From: Prinia subflava
Taxonomy: Eukaryota > Chordata > Aves > Passeriformes > Cisticolidae
Assembly: GCF_021018805.1 (NCBI RefSeq)
Contig: NW_026960608.1
Span: 682,001-746,000 of the forward strand
Direction of reading: 5' to 3'
DNA length: 64,000 bases
The notes below the pieces were generated by a model. That model worked only from the letters and a program-made list of their open reading frames with translations, was not told the DNA's origin and did no database searches. This document shows positions 10,005 through 21,824 of this stretch, piece after piece (within the stretch, counting starts at the first letter, position 1; each line of letters opens with the position of its first letter). The position numbers and the translations under genes are program-made.

Positions 10005-10383
10005 TGAAGAATTAGGGACTCTGATAATGGAGTTTGGAGACGGAGCAACGCAGGTCCAACCAATATGGTTATAACATACGTTCTCCCCTTTATTCATGAA
10101 ATGGCCGGTTATATACAGTAAGAACAGTTTACAATAACAGGTGCATTTCTACTGGCAGTGAGCGTAGACAAATATGTACACAATCACAGTTTAAGGCAGC
10201 TACCGTGTCTTTACAGTAATTGCCCTATTCTATTGATACCCATACCTTAACCTAATTTCTAGCTGCGCCACAAGCTTATCTACTTCTACAGAGGCCAAAA
10301 GCTGAGGCCTAGCAGGCCCAAATCTGAGGCCCAGTTTGGGATAGCTCAACCTTTATTCTATAAGTCATCCTGCTCTTGCTACA
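10005..10383 (-). repeat. 3' LTR of ERV-B
   Basis: On the - strand it begins TGTAGCAAG (10383) and ends CTTCA (10005). It has a TATATAA box near 10110 and AATAAA at 10094-10089, about 15-20 bases apart, so the R region is short. It matches the other LTR except near 10017 and 10370. Confidence 0.95.
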
Positions 10384-10386
10384 AAT

Positions 10387-10402
10387 TGCCCGTTTTTTCT
10401 TT
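10387..10402 (-). other. Candidate polypurine tract of ERV-B
   Basis: The - strand reads AAAAGAAAAAACGGGC just before the 3' LTR. This is the expected place for the second-strand primer, although the tract is broken by one C and separated from the LTR by a few bases. Confidence 0.5.
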
Positions 10403-10549
10403 TGAGCTATCCAAACTGGGACTGTGGCACAGCTGGCTACTTTTGCATACACTGTTACAAGCAAGCACTACTTGATTCACTCAGAAAAACTCTAAGATCC
10501 CAGCTATTAAAAGCATAAGATAAAAGGACAGTATTTCAGTCCTTGCCAT

Positions 10550-10888
10550 TTATCTACACACAGGTTCTAAATTTAAAGTCTCAAAATCGTCTGCGGTCTC
10601 TTCTTCTTCTTCACTGCCTGGTGATGTATCACGACTGCAGGCTCCTCTGTTGTTACTAGGATAGTCGATGTTGCTTTCTGTCAACGCAGCTGCAATGATG
10701 TGTCCGTGCTGCTCTATGGCATCTTGCATGGCTGCTGTGAATGCTGCTGTCTTGTTGTCTTGTTCATCTCTGGCAGCTTTTACTGACATCTCATTGACTC
10801 CACAGCTTTGAAGAAGGGAAGTTAAAAGAGTCCTGGTATGTGAGTTGGTATTCTCAAAGGCAAGGGAACAAAATAGACGTTCTTGCAT
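10550..10888 (-). CDS. Unidentified 112-residue frame near the 3' LTR of ERV-B
   Basis: An open frame from ATG 10888 to the stop at 10550. The first half looks helical and contains AFENTN, which faintly recalls the end of retroviral capsid domains. The C-terminal third is acidic (five Glu in a row) with no membrane segment or zinc knuckle. A capsid piece here would be out of order, downstream of protease, so it may instead be an accessory or captured sequence. Function is not known. Confidence 0.4.
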   Translation of the reverse strand: MQERLFCSLAFENTNSHTRTLLTSLLQSCGVNEMSVKAARDEQDNKTAAFTAAMQDAIEQHGHIIAAALTESNIDYPSNNRGACSRDTSPGSEEEEETADDFETLNLEPVCR

Positions 10889-12289
10889 ACCAATGAAAGT
10901 AAAATGTAATTATCAAATCATTTTTGCCATTACCTCAGAGACTGCAAACTGCTGAAACACTTTCTTCTAGTGAAGATCCTGATACCTTTTCCCGGGCAAG
11001 GATACCAGGTTTCACTTCAAAGTTGATTCAGCTGTTATGTTAATAGGATCAAATTGCTAAGTTAAGATAACTTGCATATTATTTTTTGGAGCAGAAACTT
11101 CTGGGCCTTGTTGGCAAACAACATCCGTCCAAGTTAAAATCAGAGTCTGGCCAGGACTCTAAGTTGGAGTGATGCTCTCTAGGATATCTTTTAAATATAA
11201 CTTCTAATAACAATAAACATAAAATGCTTAAAATACAGCAAACTGTTATAATATCTTTACACAAAAAAAAGTACTTAAAATGAAACTTAAGAAAAAATTC
11301 TGACTTGCACTTAACAATACAACTACATTTTTTAACAACAGCATTTACGAAATGCTTAAATGGCTAAAAAAAAAAACAAATAGAAAAATTCAAAATGACA
11401 AATGCCTTTTGAAAAACCATATAAACAAATGACAAAGCATAAAGACTTAACTGTAATATCAACTTAGAAGTACTATCAATTTTTATATATTTTCATACTA
11501 TATAATCAATATATCAATACTTAACATGTTAACAAATTGTATTTCAAGACCCTCATACACTTATGAATTCAAAATGAAAAACAAGACTAAAACAATTCAC
11601 AACTAACAATAAAATCAAAGATCTAACAAATTGCATCTTCTCTTTAAATCTTATTTATCAATGTTCTGTCATCATCATTTCAAATGAAACTGTTTCATTT
11701 TTGAAGAAAAATAACTAAACTTGGCAAATTAACTAAACATACTTTTTATAAATTGTAAATCACCTTTTAAATCAACTAACATTTAAATTCAACATAAACA
11801 AATCTTAGGAAAAATTTACAACTTACAATAATCTTATTAAATCTATATGCAGCAAATCAATAAAATATAAATTCATTACTAATTAAACTTCTTGAACTTA
11901 AATATAAACTTAAACTCATCAGGGCCCAAATCTTAACAATAAACTTTAAAATTATATATTTAGCAATATGTAACTCAAACTCAAACTAAACCACACAAAA
12001 ATGAATCTTAACAACATCAAAATATAAAAACATAACTCAAACTTACACACAATGAATAACTCTGGCTAAAAGCTTATTTTAATTTCATTTTCTATTTTAT
12101 CTTCTTTCTGATAAAATGTTCTTTTCTCACACTGTGTTTCTCACACCATGATTGATTGCTCCACAACAGAGGGACGAATGATTGTATTTTCTTCTTCTGG
12201 TCTTTTCTTACAATGTCCACTTGCTGTTCTGTTGAAACACTTGTTGAAGTGCTGTGAGAATTCCTTTGCTTTGGACTTGGAGGATCTTA
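10889..12289 (-). other. ERV-B interior without coding signal, G-poor on the + strand
   Basis: About 1.4 kb in which the + strand is rich in A and C and very poor in G, most clearly at about 11270-12060. No frame resembles RT, integrase or envelope. It takes up the space where pol and env would be. Confidence 0.7.
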
Positions 12290-13387
12290 TCAAGCTGAAA
12301 TACGTGTGCTTTGCTGTATGTTTTCACCATTTCTGCTTAATAATCCTGGAAGTTCCTCAGGCATTGGCATAACATAGGGTCGAGTCACAGTGACATGATT
12401 GTCTTTAAAGATGATACTGACAGGTTCTGCGCTTATTGAGGGCACACTCATGCTGCCTACCCCCACCATGTGGGTGTAGGGAGACTGTAGAGGCCAATTA
12501 GTTGGCCAATGTAGTTGATTTATGGTAGAAGTGTTCACGCCCGTGTCGAAAAGTAGTGATAGGGTGACAGATGGCGTTAATGCAGACTGCGGGGGTGCAG
12601 GGGCTTTAGATTGAGCCGGGTCTGAATTCACAAAGGCTGACATGGGCAGAGCCATGTTTGTTTTGGTCACATGTGCCGATGATGTCAGCTCTTTTTCTGA
12701 TGAGGAGAAATCTAACACCGCCCCGCTCTCAGCACCGCCCTGAGGTCCGCCTCTTTGCTGCGTCACTTGTGCCCTCCCCACTCCGCCTTCAGCCCCGCCT
12801 GCCTCCTCATCTTTCACCACGCTCCCTGAGTCCGGTGGCTGAGCCATTTCCTGGTTGCCTTCATTTTCTCCGGGAGCTGGAGAAGGCATTTTCTGCGCTC
12901 GGACCATGCGGTACGCTGCATCTACCATTCCACGCAGAGAGGGGCAAAGCGGAGCTGCATTCTCACTTACGGAATGCATGGAATTTATATCGAAGAACCT
13001 GGGTACCTTAGATGACTTCTTTTGTTCTTTTATCTCGGGGAGGAAAACTCTAGAGTCAGAGGGACCAGGAGTCGTTTCTTCCAAGGCTAAAATTGCAGCT
13101 TTGCATTTTGCAGCGAATGTTTGCAAGGTAATTATCACCTTTTTCCAAATCATGCCTAATTCTGAGCAAATCTTTGCTTCTTTCCCTTGCTAAACAACAG
13201 AGTCCCATAATAATTCACCTATCTCTTTCCATTCTGCTTCACTAAAGAGAAGCGATGGTTGGTTCAGCTTTCCTTTCTTTTGAACCCATAGGGTTAACTG
13301 TCCCATATTAGTTTCTTTGATCTTTTTGCCCCTTTTTGAGGCAATAGTTGCTAAAAGTAACACTGCTGCGCAAAAAACCTTCTCCAT
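12290..13387 (-). pseudogene. ERV-B gag (matrix-like) fused to retroviral protease, broken by one amber stop
   Basis: One frame of 366 codons runs from ATG at 13387 to a stop at 12290, with a single internal TAG at 13192-13190 (codon 66). Before the stop is a matrix-like segment rich in lysine and hydrophobic residues. After it come the rest of that domain, a Pro/Gly/Glu-rich linker, and near the end an aspartic protease. The catalytic DTG is at 12547-12539, followed by tryptophan-containing, flap-like (VGVGS) and LLSRN segments in the order seen in class II proteases. Capsid and nucleocapsid are missing, so gag was joined to protease by deletion. The last protease motif has Asn where Asp is usual. 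Whether the stop is read through is unknown. Confidence 0.75.
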
Positions 13388-13694
13388 GCATTTAAAATCC
13401 TTCGTCTCCTTCGCGTCAGTTGCTTACCTCTTTCTTCCACCGCGTGTCGCTGTTCCCCTCCGGGTGAAATCAGGTGACAAGCGTTCTCCAACTCCAGCCC
13501 TGTGAGCTCAGGAAATGTCCAAGCACCAGGGACTTGCTCCGCGTTTAGGCGAAATCCGTGTTCAGACGAAAAGTTTAAAAATCAAAATAAAATCAGCATT
13601 TAAGCTCCACATTTAAGTGTAATAAAATGAAATAAAATCCATATTAAAACATCCAAGTATCTGCATCGAAGCAAAAAATAAAAAAGAAAAACAG

Positions 13695-13712
13695 GTCCCT
13701 GTTCGGGCACCA
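13695..13712 (-). other. Primer-binding site of ERV-B, lysine tRNA type
   Basis: The - strand reads TGGTGCCCGAACAGGGAC, one mismatch from the classical tRNA-Lys(UUU) primer site. It is separated from the LTR by AC. Confidence 0.9.
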
Positions 13713-13714
13713 GT

Positions 13715-14093
13715 TGAAGAATTAGAGACTCTGATAATGGAGTTTGGAGACGGAGCAACGCAGGTCCAACCAATATGGTTATAACATACGTTCTCCCCTT
13801 TATTCATGAAATGGCCGGTTATATACAGTAAGAACAGTTTACAATAACAGGTGCATTTCTACTGGCAGTGAGCGTAGACAAATATGTACACAATCACAGT
13901 TTAAGGCAGCTACCGTGTCTTTACAGTAATTGCCCTATTCTATTGATACCCATACCTTAACCTAATTTCTAGCTGCGCCACAAGCTTATCTACTTCTACA
14001 GAGGCCAAAAGCTGAGGCCTAGCAGGCCCAAATCTGAGGCCCAGTTTGGGATAGCTCAACCTTTATTCTATAAGTCATCTTGCTCTTGCTACA
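13715..14093 (-). repeat. 5' LTR of ERV-B
   Basis: Same length and ends as the LTR at 10005-10383. AATAAA is at 13804-13799. The lysine-type primer site lies two bases inside its inner end, which fixes the element as - strand. Confidence 0.95.
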
Positions 14094-14099
14094 GTATTA

Positions 14100-17000
14100 C
14101 ACGTTCTTTTTGTAGGGAAGAGAATTGTAGAGAAGTTTCTTGCTTGGATTGTGTTGCTCTGGGGTGGTACATATGGCCATACATTCTGATGACTGTTCTT
14201 TACCAGTAGCAAGGACCTTAAATGAACCAGGTGATCATAAAGAAGCATGAGGAGTATTGTAGCAGTGGTATAAAAACTTTGTGCTCTCGTTGTCAAAAAG
14301 AAAAAGAAAGCATTTGCTGAAATCGTGCTCATCCAAAGCAGGCAGGAAAAGTATGGAAGGAGAGAGAAGGAAAGCACATATTGAGATTTCCTGGTTGTAC
14401 TTCCTTTTTCTGTGGAAATATGTAGCTTGCAGCTATTATGAGTCATGATAATGCAAGATCATCAGGCAAACATTGTAGGAGAAGGTAAGGAATTTAGTTC
14501 TACAGTGATATTTTTACCCTTTTTGACATCAATAAAATGTCTCACTGAGGTCTCGCCATCCTCTCTTCCACTGGTTCACTTGCTGAGTACTCACATAAAT
14601 GAATCAAATTTTTGATGAAACACTAAAAATGAGAAGTCAGGGTCCATAAAAGCAAGTACTCAAGTTGAGTATATTTGTCTTATTTGGATTAATGCTTTCT
14701 TTAAAAAAATCTGTCCTTAGCCTACTATGACAGTCTGTTTCAAAACAAATCCCATAGTGAAATCAAAACATAAGTAAGAGTTGATAATAAAATCTAATAT
14801 ACCAAATATCAGTAGTAGTCAAAACCTGGTTATTTCATGCCATAAATATCAGTGCTGTTATGAGTGTGAATGCCATCTGTTTAAAATTCTAAAAAAAAAA
14901 AAAAAATCAAAATAAGTAATCCAAGAAGCCAAGATAGAGTTTGTAGCAAACACAGCTATTTTCCTTTTAAATGGAAAGAGTTGTTAACAAAAAATACTGT
15001 AACCTGTATCATACTTTAAAAAAACCTCAAAAACTAAAAATCAAGCACCTCAGTAATCTAAGCAAGCATATGCTACGTTCTAAATTATCAACGAGGAAAT
15101 ATGTGTAAGGAAGTACTGGCTGTATTTTGTACCTACTTTGTAGACTAGCAACAGGTTTTAATTTTTCTTTATAAAAGCATAATCATTTAAGAAAAGTTCT
15201 GTATAGGTAAAAAGAATTCTTATTTTAAAAAATTACTGGAAACTACAGGACATGATTTAAAGTATTTTGTTTCAATGTTACTTAGAAATCATTACATTTC
15301 AGATTGCACATTTTATTAACAAATGAAATTTGGGCCATTGGAGAGCTGCCATTAGAGTTTCTTTGCTGGGATTCCTTGCACATTTTGTACTATTTACTTT
15401 TTAAACACCTTTATTGTCTACGTGTCTTTTAAAATTTACTGCATTTATATAGATGTTTGCCATTGCAATTAAGATTTTTAGCATTTGAAATTAAATTAGG
15501 GCCAAATCTCATATTTGACATTACTTTGAACATTCTTTCTAGCATGTCTTCACCATTTGACATATGGCTGTATGATGTTTGTATATTGTATGTCTGTATG
15601 TGTGATGTATATTCAGCGTGCCTTGCATGAATAGTTGTATGACAAGTAGAGATTCAAGTTTATCATTAAACATATATTTTTAAGTCATTTCAAGGCACTG
15701 GTTTTTGTTCAACAAAGCAACACTGTTCAGGGCAGAATGTTAGTATCTGTTTAATTTTAAAATTGCAATAGGATTTAAGCATGTGCTAGGGCTTCTAACT
15801 ATGATGTGAACAACAAATTATTTTTTTCTAATAAAGACAGCAAAATTTGCTAGAAACAGCAGGTTTTTATAAGGTTTTTCTTTATAGATTCACATGCTTT
15901 GGGACAATTGAAAAAGCCATGTTAATATCTATAATTAAGCCTTTTACTTGTACCATAAGTACTGACTGCAGTTCATTTGGTAACACACTGTTCTTCCATT
16001 TTTTTGATTGTCCTACTCGGGGGATGGCAGTTGTAGGTCAGTGCTAGGAAGTGGCTCACTACACAGGATATTTATTTTTGTAGATGTGGTGTCAAGAGCT
16101 AGCTGACATCTACTCCCTTTTTGTAGTTCACATTTCACTGCTCCCAGTTATTCTGCTGCTTCATGACCTAAGCCAGACCAAATACAAAATTTTACTTCAC
16201 CACTGAGAGGCCTCACCAGATCCTGGTCATTGATTCAGACTCCAAGCACCTCTATGAGCTTCAGGGCCTCCACAGGCCTTCACTTTTCAGGAGAATCCTA
16301 CCCTATCAGAGCATATTATTTTGTGATATTCACTTCCACTTGTTTTTCATTCATGTTTCCTATTATATGATAGTTTTGTTAAGTGAAATAGATGCCCTTG
16401 GTAAGAATATTACTGCTTTCAGATTTAACTGAGATTTTAATTGTATTTTAACTGACATTCTCATTTGATTCAAATGCCCCCTTCCATGGTTCAGACCTTC
16501 ACTGCTACTTTTAAGCACTCTCCCAGCTACTTGAACTTGACAGTATTGTGGTACACATTATTCTTGATTTTACTGCTCTGCCTCTTTAAATTAGTTCCTT
16601 TGTATTACTTAAAGTCAGTTTGTGAATTGATTTTCATCTTGCATATTCACTATTCACACTTGAAGTAGCTGTTCCAAGAGAATGGTGCCCTGCTAGCAGA
16701 AGCATTCAAACGAGCCTCCCTCATGCAAGTCAGCCTCAGGAGGGTTATTCCTTACAGGGAGCACACTAAGCCCAGATGATAACCAAGCTCTGCCCTTACA
16801 TGTCATTTCTGAGAGGGTATTTCTTTCATGAGAGCCCGTCTGTACTTCCTATGCATAAGTATCTGCCTATGAACAGAATGCTGTGCTGTCCCTGCTTGAG
16901 TGACAAGGCCACTTTTTCTCTGCCCTAAGGCAAGGGGAAAAATGCCTGGAGACTTGCACTCCTGTGAGGGGCACAGAGCTGTCTGAAATTCTCCCTTGGG

Positions 17001-17833
17001 ATGGTTTGGCTATGCCTTGCACTTCACGCATGGCTATGCTCATTGATTGTTTCAGCTAAGCCCATATAGAAAATAGGTCAGCCATGCAGTGGCTCTGGAA
17101 GAGAGCTTCAATTGTGTGGTTGTAATCTAGAAACAGGACATGCATATCATCTTGGAACCACTGGAATCACTTCCAAAGATATTATCAAGCATTGTGGAAT
17201 CTAGCCCTTAGACAGCTATTTGTATTAGAGACCTGCAGGGAATATCCCATGCAAGTCATCCAATTGCCTTCCTGTGAATAAAGTTAAAATTTCTTGTCAG
17301 AAGGCAGCATGCTAAAATTCTTTGATTATTTTCTCCTCTACAAATGAAAATTGAAAGACACATACATTTATGAAGGGAATCTGTTCCTCAGCCCAGTTCT
17401 GAGTTATTCAGAACAAAAATATATCATGCTTTTGTGGAAAATGTGTTTTGTGGGAATCCTCCTGGTGTAATTCTAGAATGTCACTAATTCCAGAGAGCGC
17501 AGTAAAACTTATGGTTTCTGCAATGCCACATACAGTAGTTGCTGCTAAACTCACCACTTTTAATGAATAACAACACAGAAACAACTTTCTCGATAGTATA
17601 TTCGACAGAAATGTGTCGTACAGCGATGACTGCCATTCTAATGCTGACCAAAGTAAATGTGTGTTGATTTCACTTTAACCTTGCATTTCACTTGGCACTT
17701 GATAAAGATGCAGACTGACAAAAATTGTTCAGGGAAAGCTGATTACCCTCCTCAGCAAATACAGAAACTCTTCACACACAAAAGAGCATTAGTTAAAGCC
17801 TGAATACAAAAGAGGAACACCACAGCAATATTT
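14100..17833 (+). other. Intron 1 DNA, nothing recognised
   Basis: AT-rich intronic sequence with short A runs (for example near 14891) and chance frames. No exon, RNA gene or LTR with clear ends was seen. Confidence 0.5.
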
Positions 17834-18464
17834 CTAGTTGTACTGGTTTGAAAGGAAAACTAGTGAGACTCCAAGTCAGAAATACAATTTAATAGAGAGA
17901 GAAGAAACAAACAACAAAAAAGGGTAAAAATAAAATAAGATAAATGCAATAGTACAAAGGACCACTGACAGAGTCAGAATGCAAACCTGATACCCTGTTG
18001 GTCAGGGTGTTGGAAGCAGCCTCAAGTAAGTCCTCCCAGAGTGACAGATGTGGCTCCATTGAAGTAGAGAGAATCCTCAAGAAAGGGCCTGGTCTTTCTC
18101 TGGGAATCCAGTGGAAACAGGCTCCCTTGGTGTTTGGGATGGCTGGTTTTATCCCGGTGGAAAGGCTTTTGCTCCTCCCACTGGGTGGAGCATATCACAA
18201 TGGAATGAAGTAATGTTATCAGTCATGTGGGAGGCCTTAAATGGCCCATTCACAGGTGATATCCCTCAGAGGAGAATGGGTGGAGGAAGAGATAATAAGG
18301 CACTGCCTTATCTGGTGTTATCAGGTGTCCCATTAACAGAAGGCATCTGCCTTCTTTCCACCCCTAGAGTTACAAGAGATAAGGAACAATATCTCCCAAC
18401 CGGCTTCAACAGATGAAAATAGAATACACATTTTTTGGTACATTTCTCAACCAAAGACACTAGT
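17834..18464 (-). mobile_element. Solo LTR with 5-bp duplication CTAGT
   Basis: The 621-bp LTR spans 17839-18459, with + strand ends TGTACTGGTTTG and CCAAAGACA, flanked by CTAGT at 17834-17838 and 18460-18464. A TATA-like GGGATAAAACC on the - strand (about 18148-18160) sets the orientation. Its right half closely matches the LTR at 39248-45934, and it shows what that LTR looked like before ERV-C inserted. Five-base duplications and TGTC/GACA-type ends fit an ERVL-like family (inference). Confidence 0.88.
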
Positions 18465-19581
18465 TTGTTATTGGGAAAAATTGGGATTTTATGTTTGTCC
18501 TAATGATTTCTGTGATTTGAAAACACAAGACAATATACTCAGGTGCTGCCTTCTGGTTAATGGGGAGTGGCATCTGCCTACACGAATAGCTATGTTTCTC
18601 CTTAGCCCTGGCTGCAGACATCAAGGAGCCTAAAATACTCATTGCAGTTCCTGTTTTAAATAGAACTGCTAAAAATGGCAAAATTTCCATGTCTTTGGAG
18701 AAAGCATGTATCAATCTAACTTTAAATTTCTTTTCTTTTACTTGTTTTTGCCAAAATTGTATTCATAGTTGTCTCTTGTCTCTTTGCACTGGCAAGCTGA
18801 AAGTGCAAAACCATTTGCCTTTGTGATGAGAAAAATCTTTGTCGGACTGATAAATTTTTGAAATTTTAGTGAAAATAGAGCCTTTAGTCCAGAAAACTCA
18901 CAAGGCATATTTAGAGGTAGGATTTTAGAATTTCCCCGTGGAAAGAATGGTATGAAGGGAGAGAGTCCTGTAGGTTAAGTAACTTAGCAAGGCTTTTGGT
19001 CAATGGGGAACTGTTTTTTTTTTTCTCAAAAACTTCAGGAAATCATGACAGAAATAATTACAATTAATTACAGATTGAATTAAATGCTTGTTTTGATACA
19101 GTTAAAATTTCCCAAACAAGTTGCATGATGTTAAAAACCAGCCAAAGGGAAATGCATTTCCTTTAAGGAATTATGAAGCCTTCAGAAATAACAGAATGAC
19201 ATAATACCTGCTGTGTGTTAGCCATGAAGATTTAGTGTGAGCATACCTTCCTTGTTCTGCTTGTACATCTAGCACCTGCACCCTTTTATGAATCCTATCT
19301 GCAAAACCTATTAGAATTTTACTGTGTAAAGTGTTTTCATCCCATTGTTGCTTTTAAAATCTGTCTGCTAATTTTATAAGGTCAAACATGACTTTTCTAA
19401 ATCACTCAGATCTACTAAACTGCCCAACAAACTTGTGCAATCTCTTAACTTGTGCTAAGACATCTAGATTCACTTCTTGACTCGGCTGCAGTCTTTCTTT
19501 TGTGACCTCCAGCATACCTTATTTCCCCACTTATAAAAGAGGCATTGTTATGCTCCTTTCATGTCCCATTTTTCTGTCTTA
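18465..19581 (+). other. Intron 1 DNA between two solo LTRs, nothing recognised
   Basis: Ordinary AT-rich sequence without exon or repeat signals. Confidence 0.5.
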
Positions 19582-20403
19582 GCCGTTGTCTTGGTTTGAA
19601 AGACAGGTATCTGCTAGGAAGGGAGCAGGACCTCCCTAGAGATGGAGAATTCAAATCCCCTCACTCCAAATTATTCTAATTTAGAAAATTAAAGGGGCTT
19701 TCAGGCAGAGGTATGGGGATAGGAATAACAGTTCTTTACCAGTATATATGACAAAACAAACAAACAACCACTACAGCATTAATAATAAACAGAACCAGGA
19801 ACCTCGAGGGCTTTCTTTCACAAAAGCCCAGAGGCAGTTTGATCTCGGTGCCCCTGCGGGACTCTAAGAGACCAAGTTGGAACGGTGGAAAGTCCTGGGC
19901 TGGTGGATGAGATCAGATGCTTTGCTCTGGTTGCTGGAACGGCAGGGATATCCCAGCAGGGCAGGGCAGTGCAGGGCTACAGAGTAGCAGGAAAGCCTCA
20001 AAGCGCCGAGGAAGCAGCAGCGGTGGGGGCAGGGCCGGAGAAGGCGAGCTCAGGATTCCTGGGTACACGAGCAAATGATGGTAGATTTCCCAGGATGAGA
20101 TGGAGTGATGACCGTAAACTCTTCCTGCAGCGAGCGGCAGCCTGACCATCCTTTCTGATGCTGAGAGCAAGAGAGAGCGAAGCTGCCCCCAACCCCTCTT
20201 TTACTTCCCCCAAAACTTGTGTTATCTCCCCTCTCTGAGGGAAACTCCCGGAGACCCCAAAGCAATAGGTGTAGCCTTGTGCTGCCATCTCCTTCAGCCA
20301 CTTTCTTTGTTTTGGTTAAGCACTCAGTCGTTAAGTTTTCTAGCAACTTATGGGAAAATATTCTGTAAGTGAAAAAGAAGCAAATCTAACCCCCAACAGC
20401 CGT
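19582..20403 (-). mobile_element. Solo LTR with 5-bp duplication GCCGT
   Basis: The 812-bp LTR spans 19587-20398, with + strand ends TGTCTTGGTTTG and CCCCCAACA. GCCGT flanks it at 19582-19586 and 20399-20403. Its left end resembles the LTR starting at 39248 (TTTGAAAGACAGGTATCTG-like), while its middle is more GC-rich. It is a related subfamily. Confidence 0.87.
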
Positions 20404-20843
20404 TCAGAGGGCAAACCCTTCAGGTCAGACATCATCTTTTGCTCTATATTTCAGTATGGCCCTGGTCTTCTGGGTTAAAATGATCAAGTAATAGGCCTAC
20501 CAACAGCAATAGAGAGAGAGGGAGCAGAATGCAGGGTATCAGTGGCACTGATAAGCAACCTGCCCAAGGATGAACTCATAGGTTAAATACCAGTATTTAA
20601 GTGTAAACAAAAGTTTTGTAAGAATTTTCGCATGTTGTGATCTTGCTGACTAAATACTGAGACCTTCATGAATGTTAGAAGGTAATAAAATATTTCCCTT
20701 TGCAGACAAAAACATTTGGTTGTGTGGTGGCAATGAAATAACAGGAGACCAGTCTTCATCTCAAGTTAGGCACAGTTTGCAAAACCTTTTGATGTGCTCA
20801 CGAGGCAGAGACCACATTTGTAGTGTGACACTGAAAATATGCC

Positions 20844-21824
20844 CCTGTGAAAGGAACAGGGCATATGCCTTTATTAATATTCAGCTCTTTATTAAAGTGA
20901 TCAGCTCATTATTAAAGTCATCAGCAGGATTGCAGAGTCCGATCAGAGTTTTCCACGCTGCTGCAGCCATCCGAAGGAGCAGGTGCTGTCCCAGTTCATC
21001 ATTTTGCTGGAAACAGTAGATGCCGAGTCCTTGTTCCCATAGGAACAGCTGGGAGTTCTCTCTGGTCAACCATCAGAAGGCAGAGCAGTGGCAGTCAGCT
21101 CTTTACCCTCAGGGAAAAACTTCGAGAGTTTCCCATTGTCTGTCTCAGTCAGTTCAGCTGGGCAGTTCCCATTCCATTCTGGCTCCTCATAGGTCATGGT
21201 GAATCTTCAAACCAGGTCAGCGAGTGCATCCACTTCGTGCTCGCCCAGGACACTAATTCTCCTCTGATGCATCTAGCTTCTTGTCTTGGGGTGCAGTTTC
21301 CCTAAAAAAACCCTCCCAGGATCCACCAGGGCGGTTTTATCTGCATATACAAATGCATATGCATTTGTCCTGGTCGCAGCAGAGGTATTCCTGCTGAATG
21401 AGGTAGTTACAAAGAACAATGATAGGGCTATCTAGGCATAGGCAGCTTCTTTTCACATTTTAATTAGGTAGGAAAAAGTTGCCAGGCAACTTTTCTTCAG
21501 GGCAGATTCCCTCCCTACTCAAACTGGCTGGGGTGTGGGGGGTTACCTCTAGCCAGGAAGAGGTCAGTTGCTTTTGAAAAACAGCAGCCTCCCCCAGTTA
21601 TGGGGGTTCTCTGCAAGATGGAAAACCCCCCATTTTTCTCAAAGGCAGGGAGACGGCACAAATTGGGAGGAGGGTGGGGTTGCATTCTGAGCTCAGAGCT
21701 CTTTTAATATGCTAATGGGTGCTCTGTGCTTTCCTCTGGGGGGGATGGGGGGACTGTCTCACTATGGAGCTAGGACAGAGATAGCCCAGCCCCTCCCGAC
21801 CAGGAAATTTGTTCATAACACCTG
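20844..21824 (-). mobile_element. Probable solo LTR with 4-bp duplication CCTG
   Basis: The proposed LTR is 20848-21820 (973 bp), beginning TGTTATGAAC on the - strand. A TATA-like AGATAAAACC lies near 21333-21340 and AATAAA at 20893-20888. CCTG flanks both sides (20844-20847, 21821-21824). Four-base duplications are usual for class I elements. So short a duplication could occur by chance, so the left boundary is less sure. Confidence 0.65.

Larger units (their letters stand above)
9999..14099 (-). mobile_element. ERV-B: compact, recent, non-autonomous class II-like provirus
   Basis: Two 379-bp LTRs (10005-10383 and 13715-14093) flank a 3.3-kb interior, with the 6-bp target duplication GTATTA at 9999-10004 and 14094-14099. 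Six-base duplications and a lysine-type primer site fit alpha/beta-like (class II) ERVs. By eye the LTRs differ at only two positions, so insertion was recent. The interior keeps a matrix-protease fusion and one small unknown frame. I see no RT, integrase or envelope, so it must have been copied with proteins from another element. Confidence 0.93.

Noticed and set aside
12658..13193. Two + strand frames of over 110 residues
   Set aside because: Antisense to the matrix-protease frame of ERV-B.
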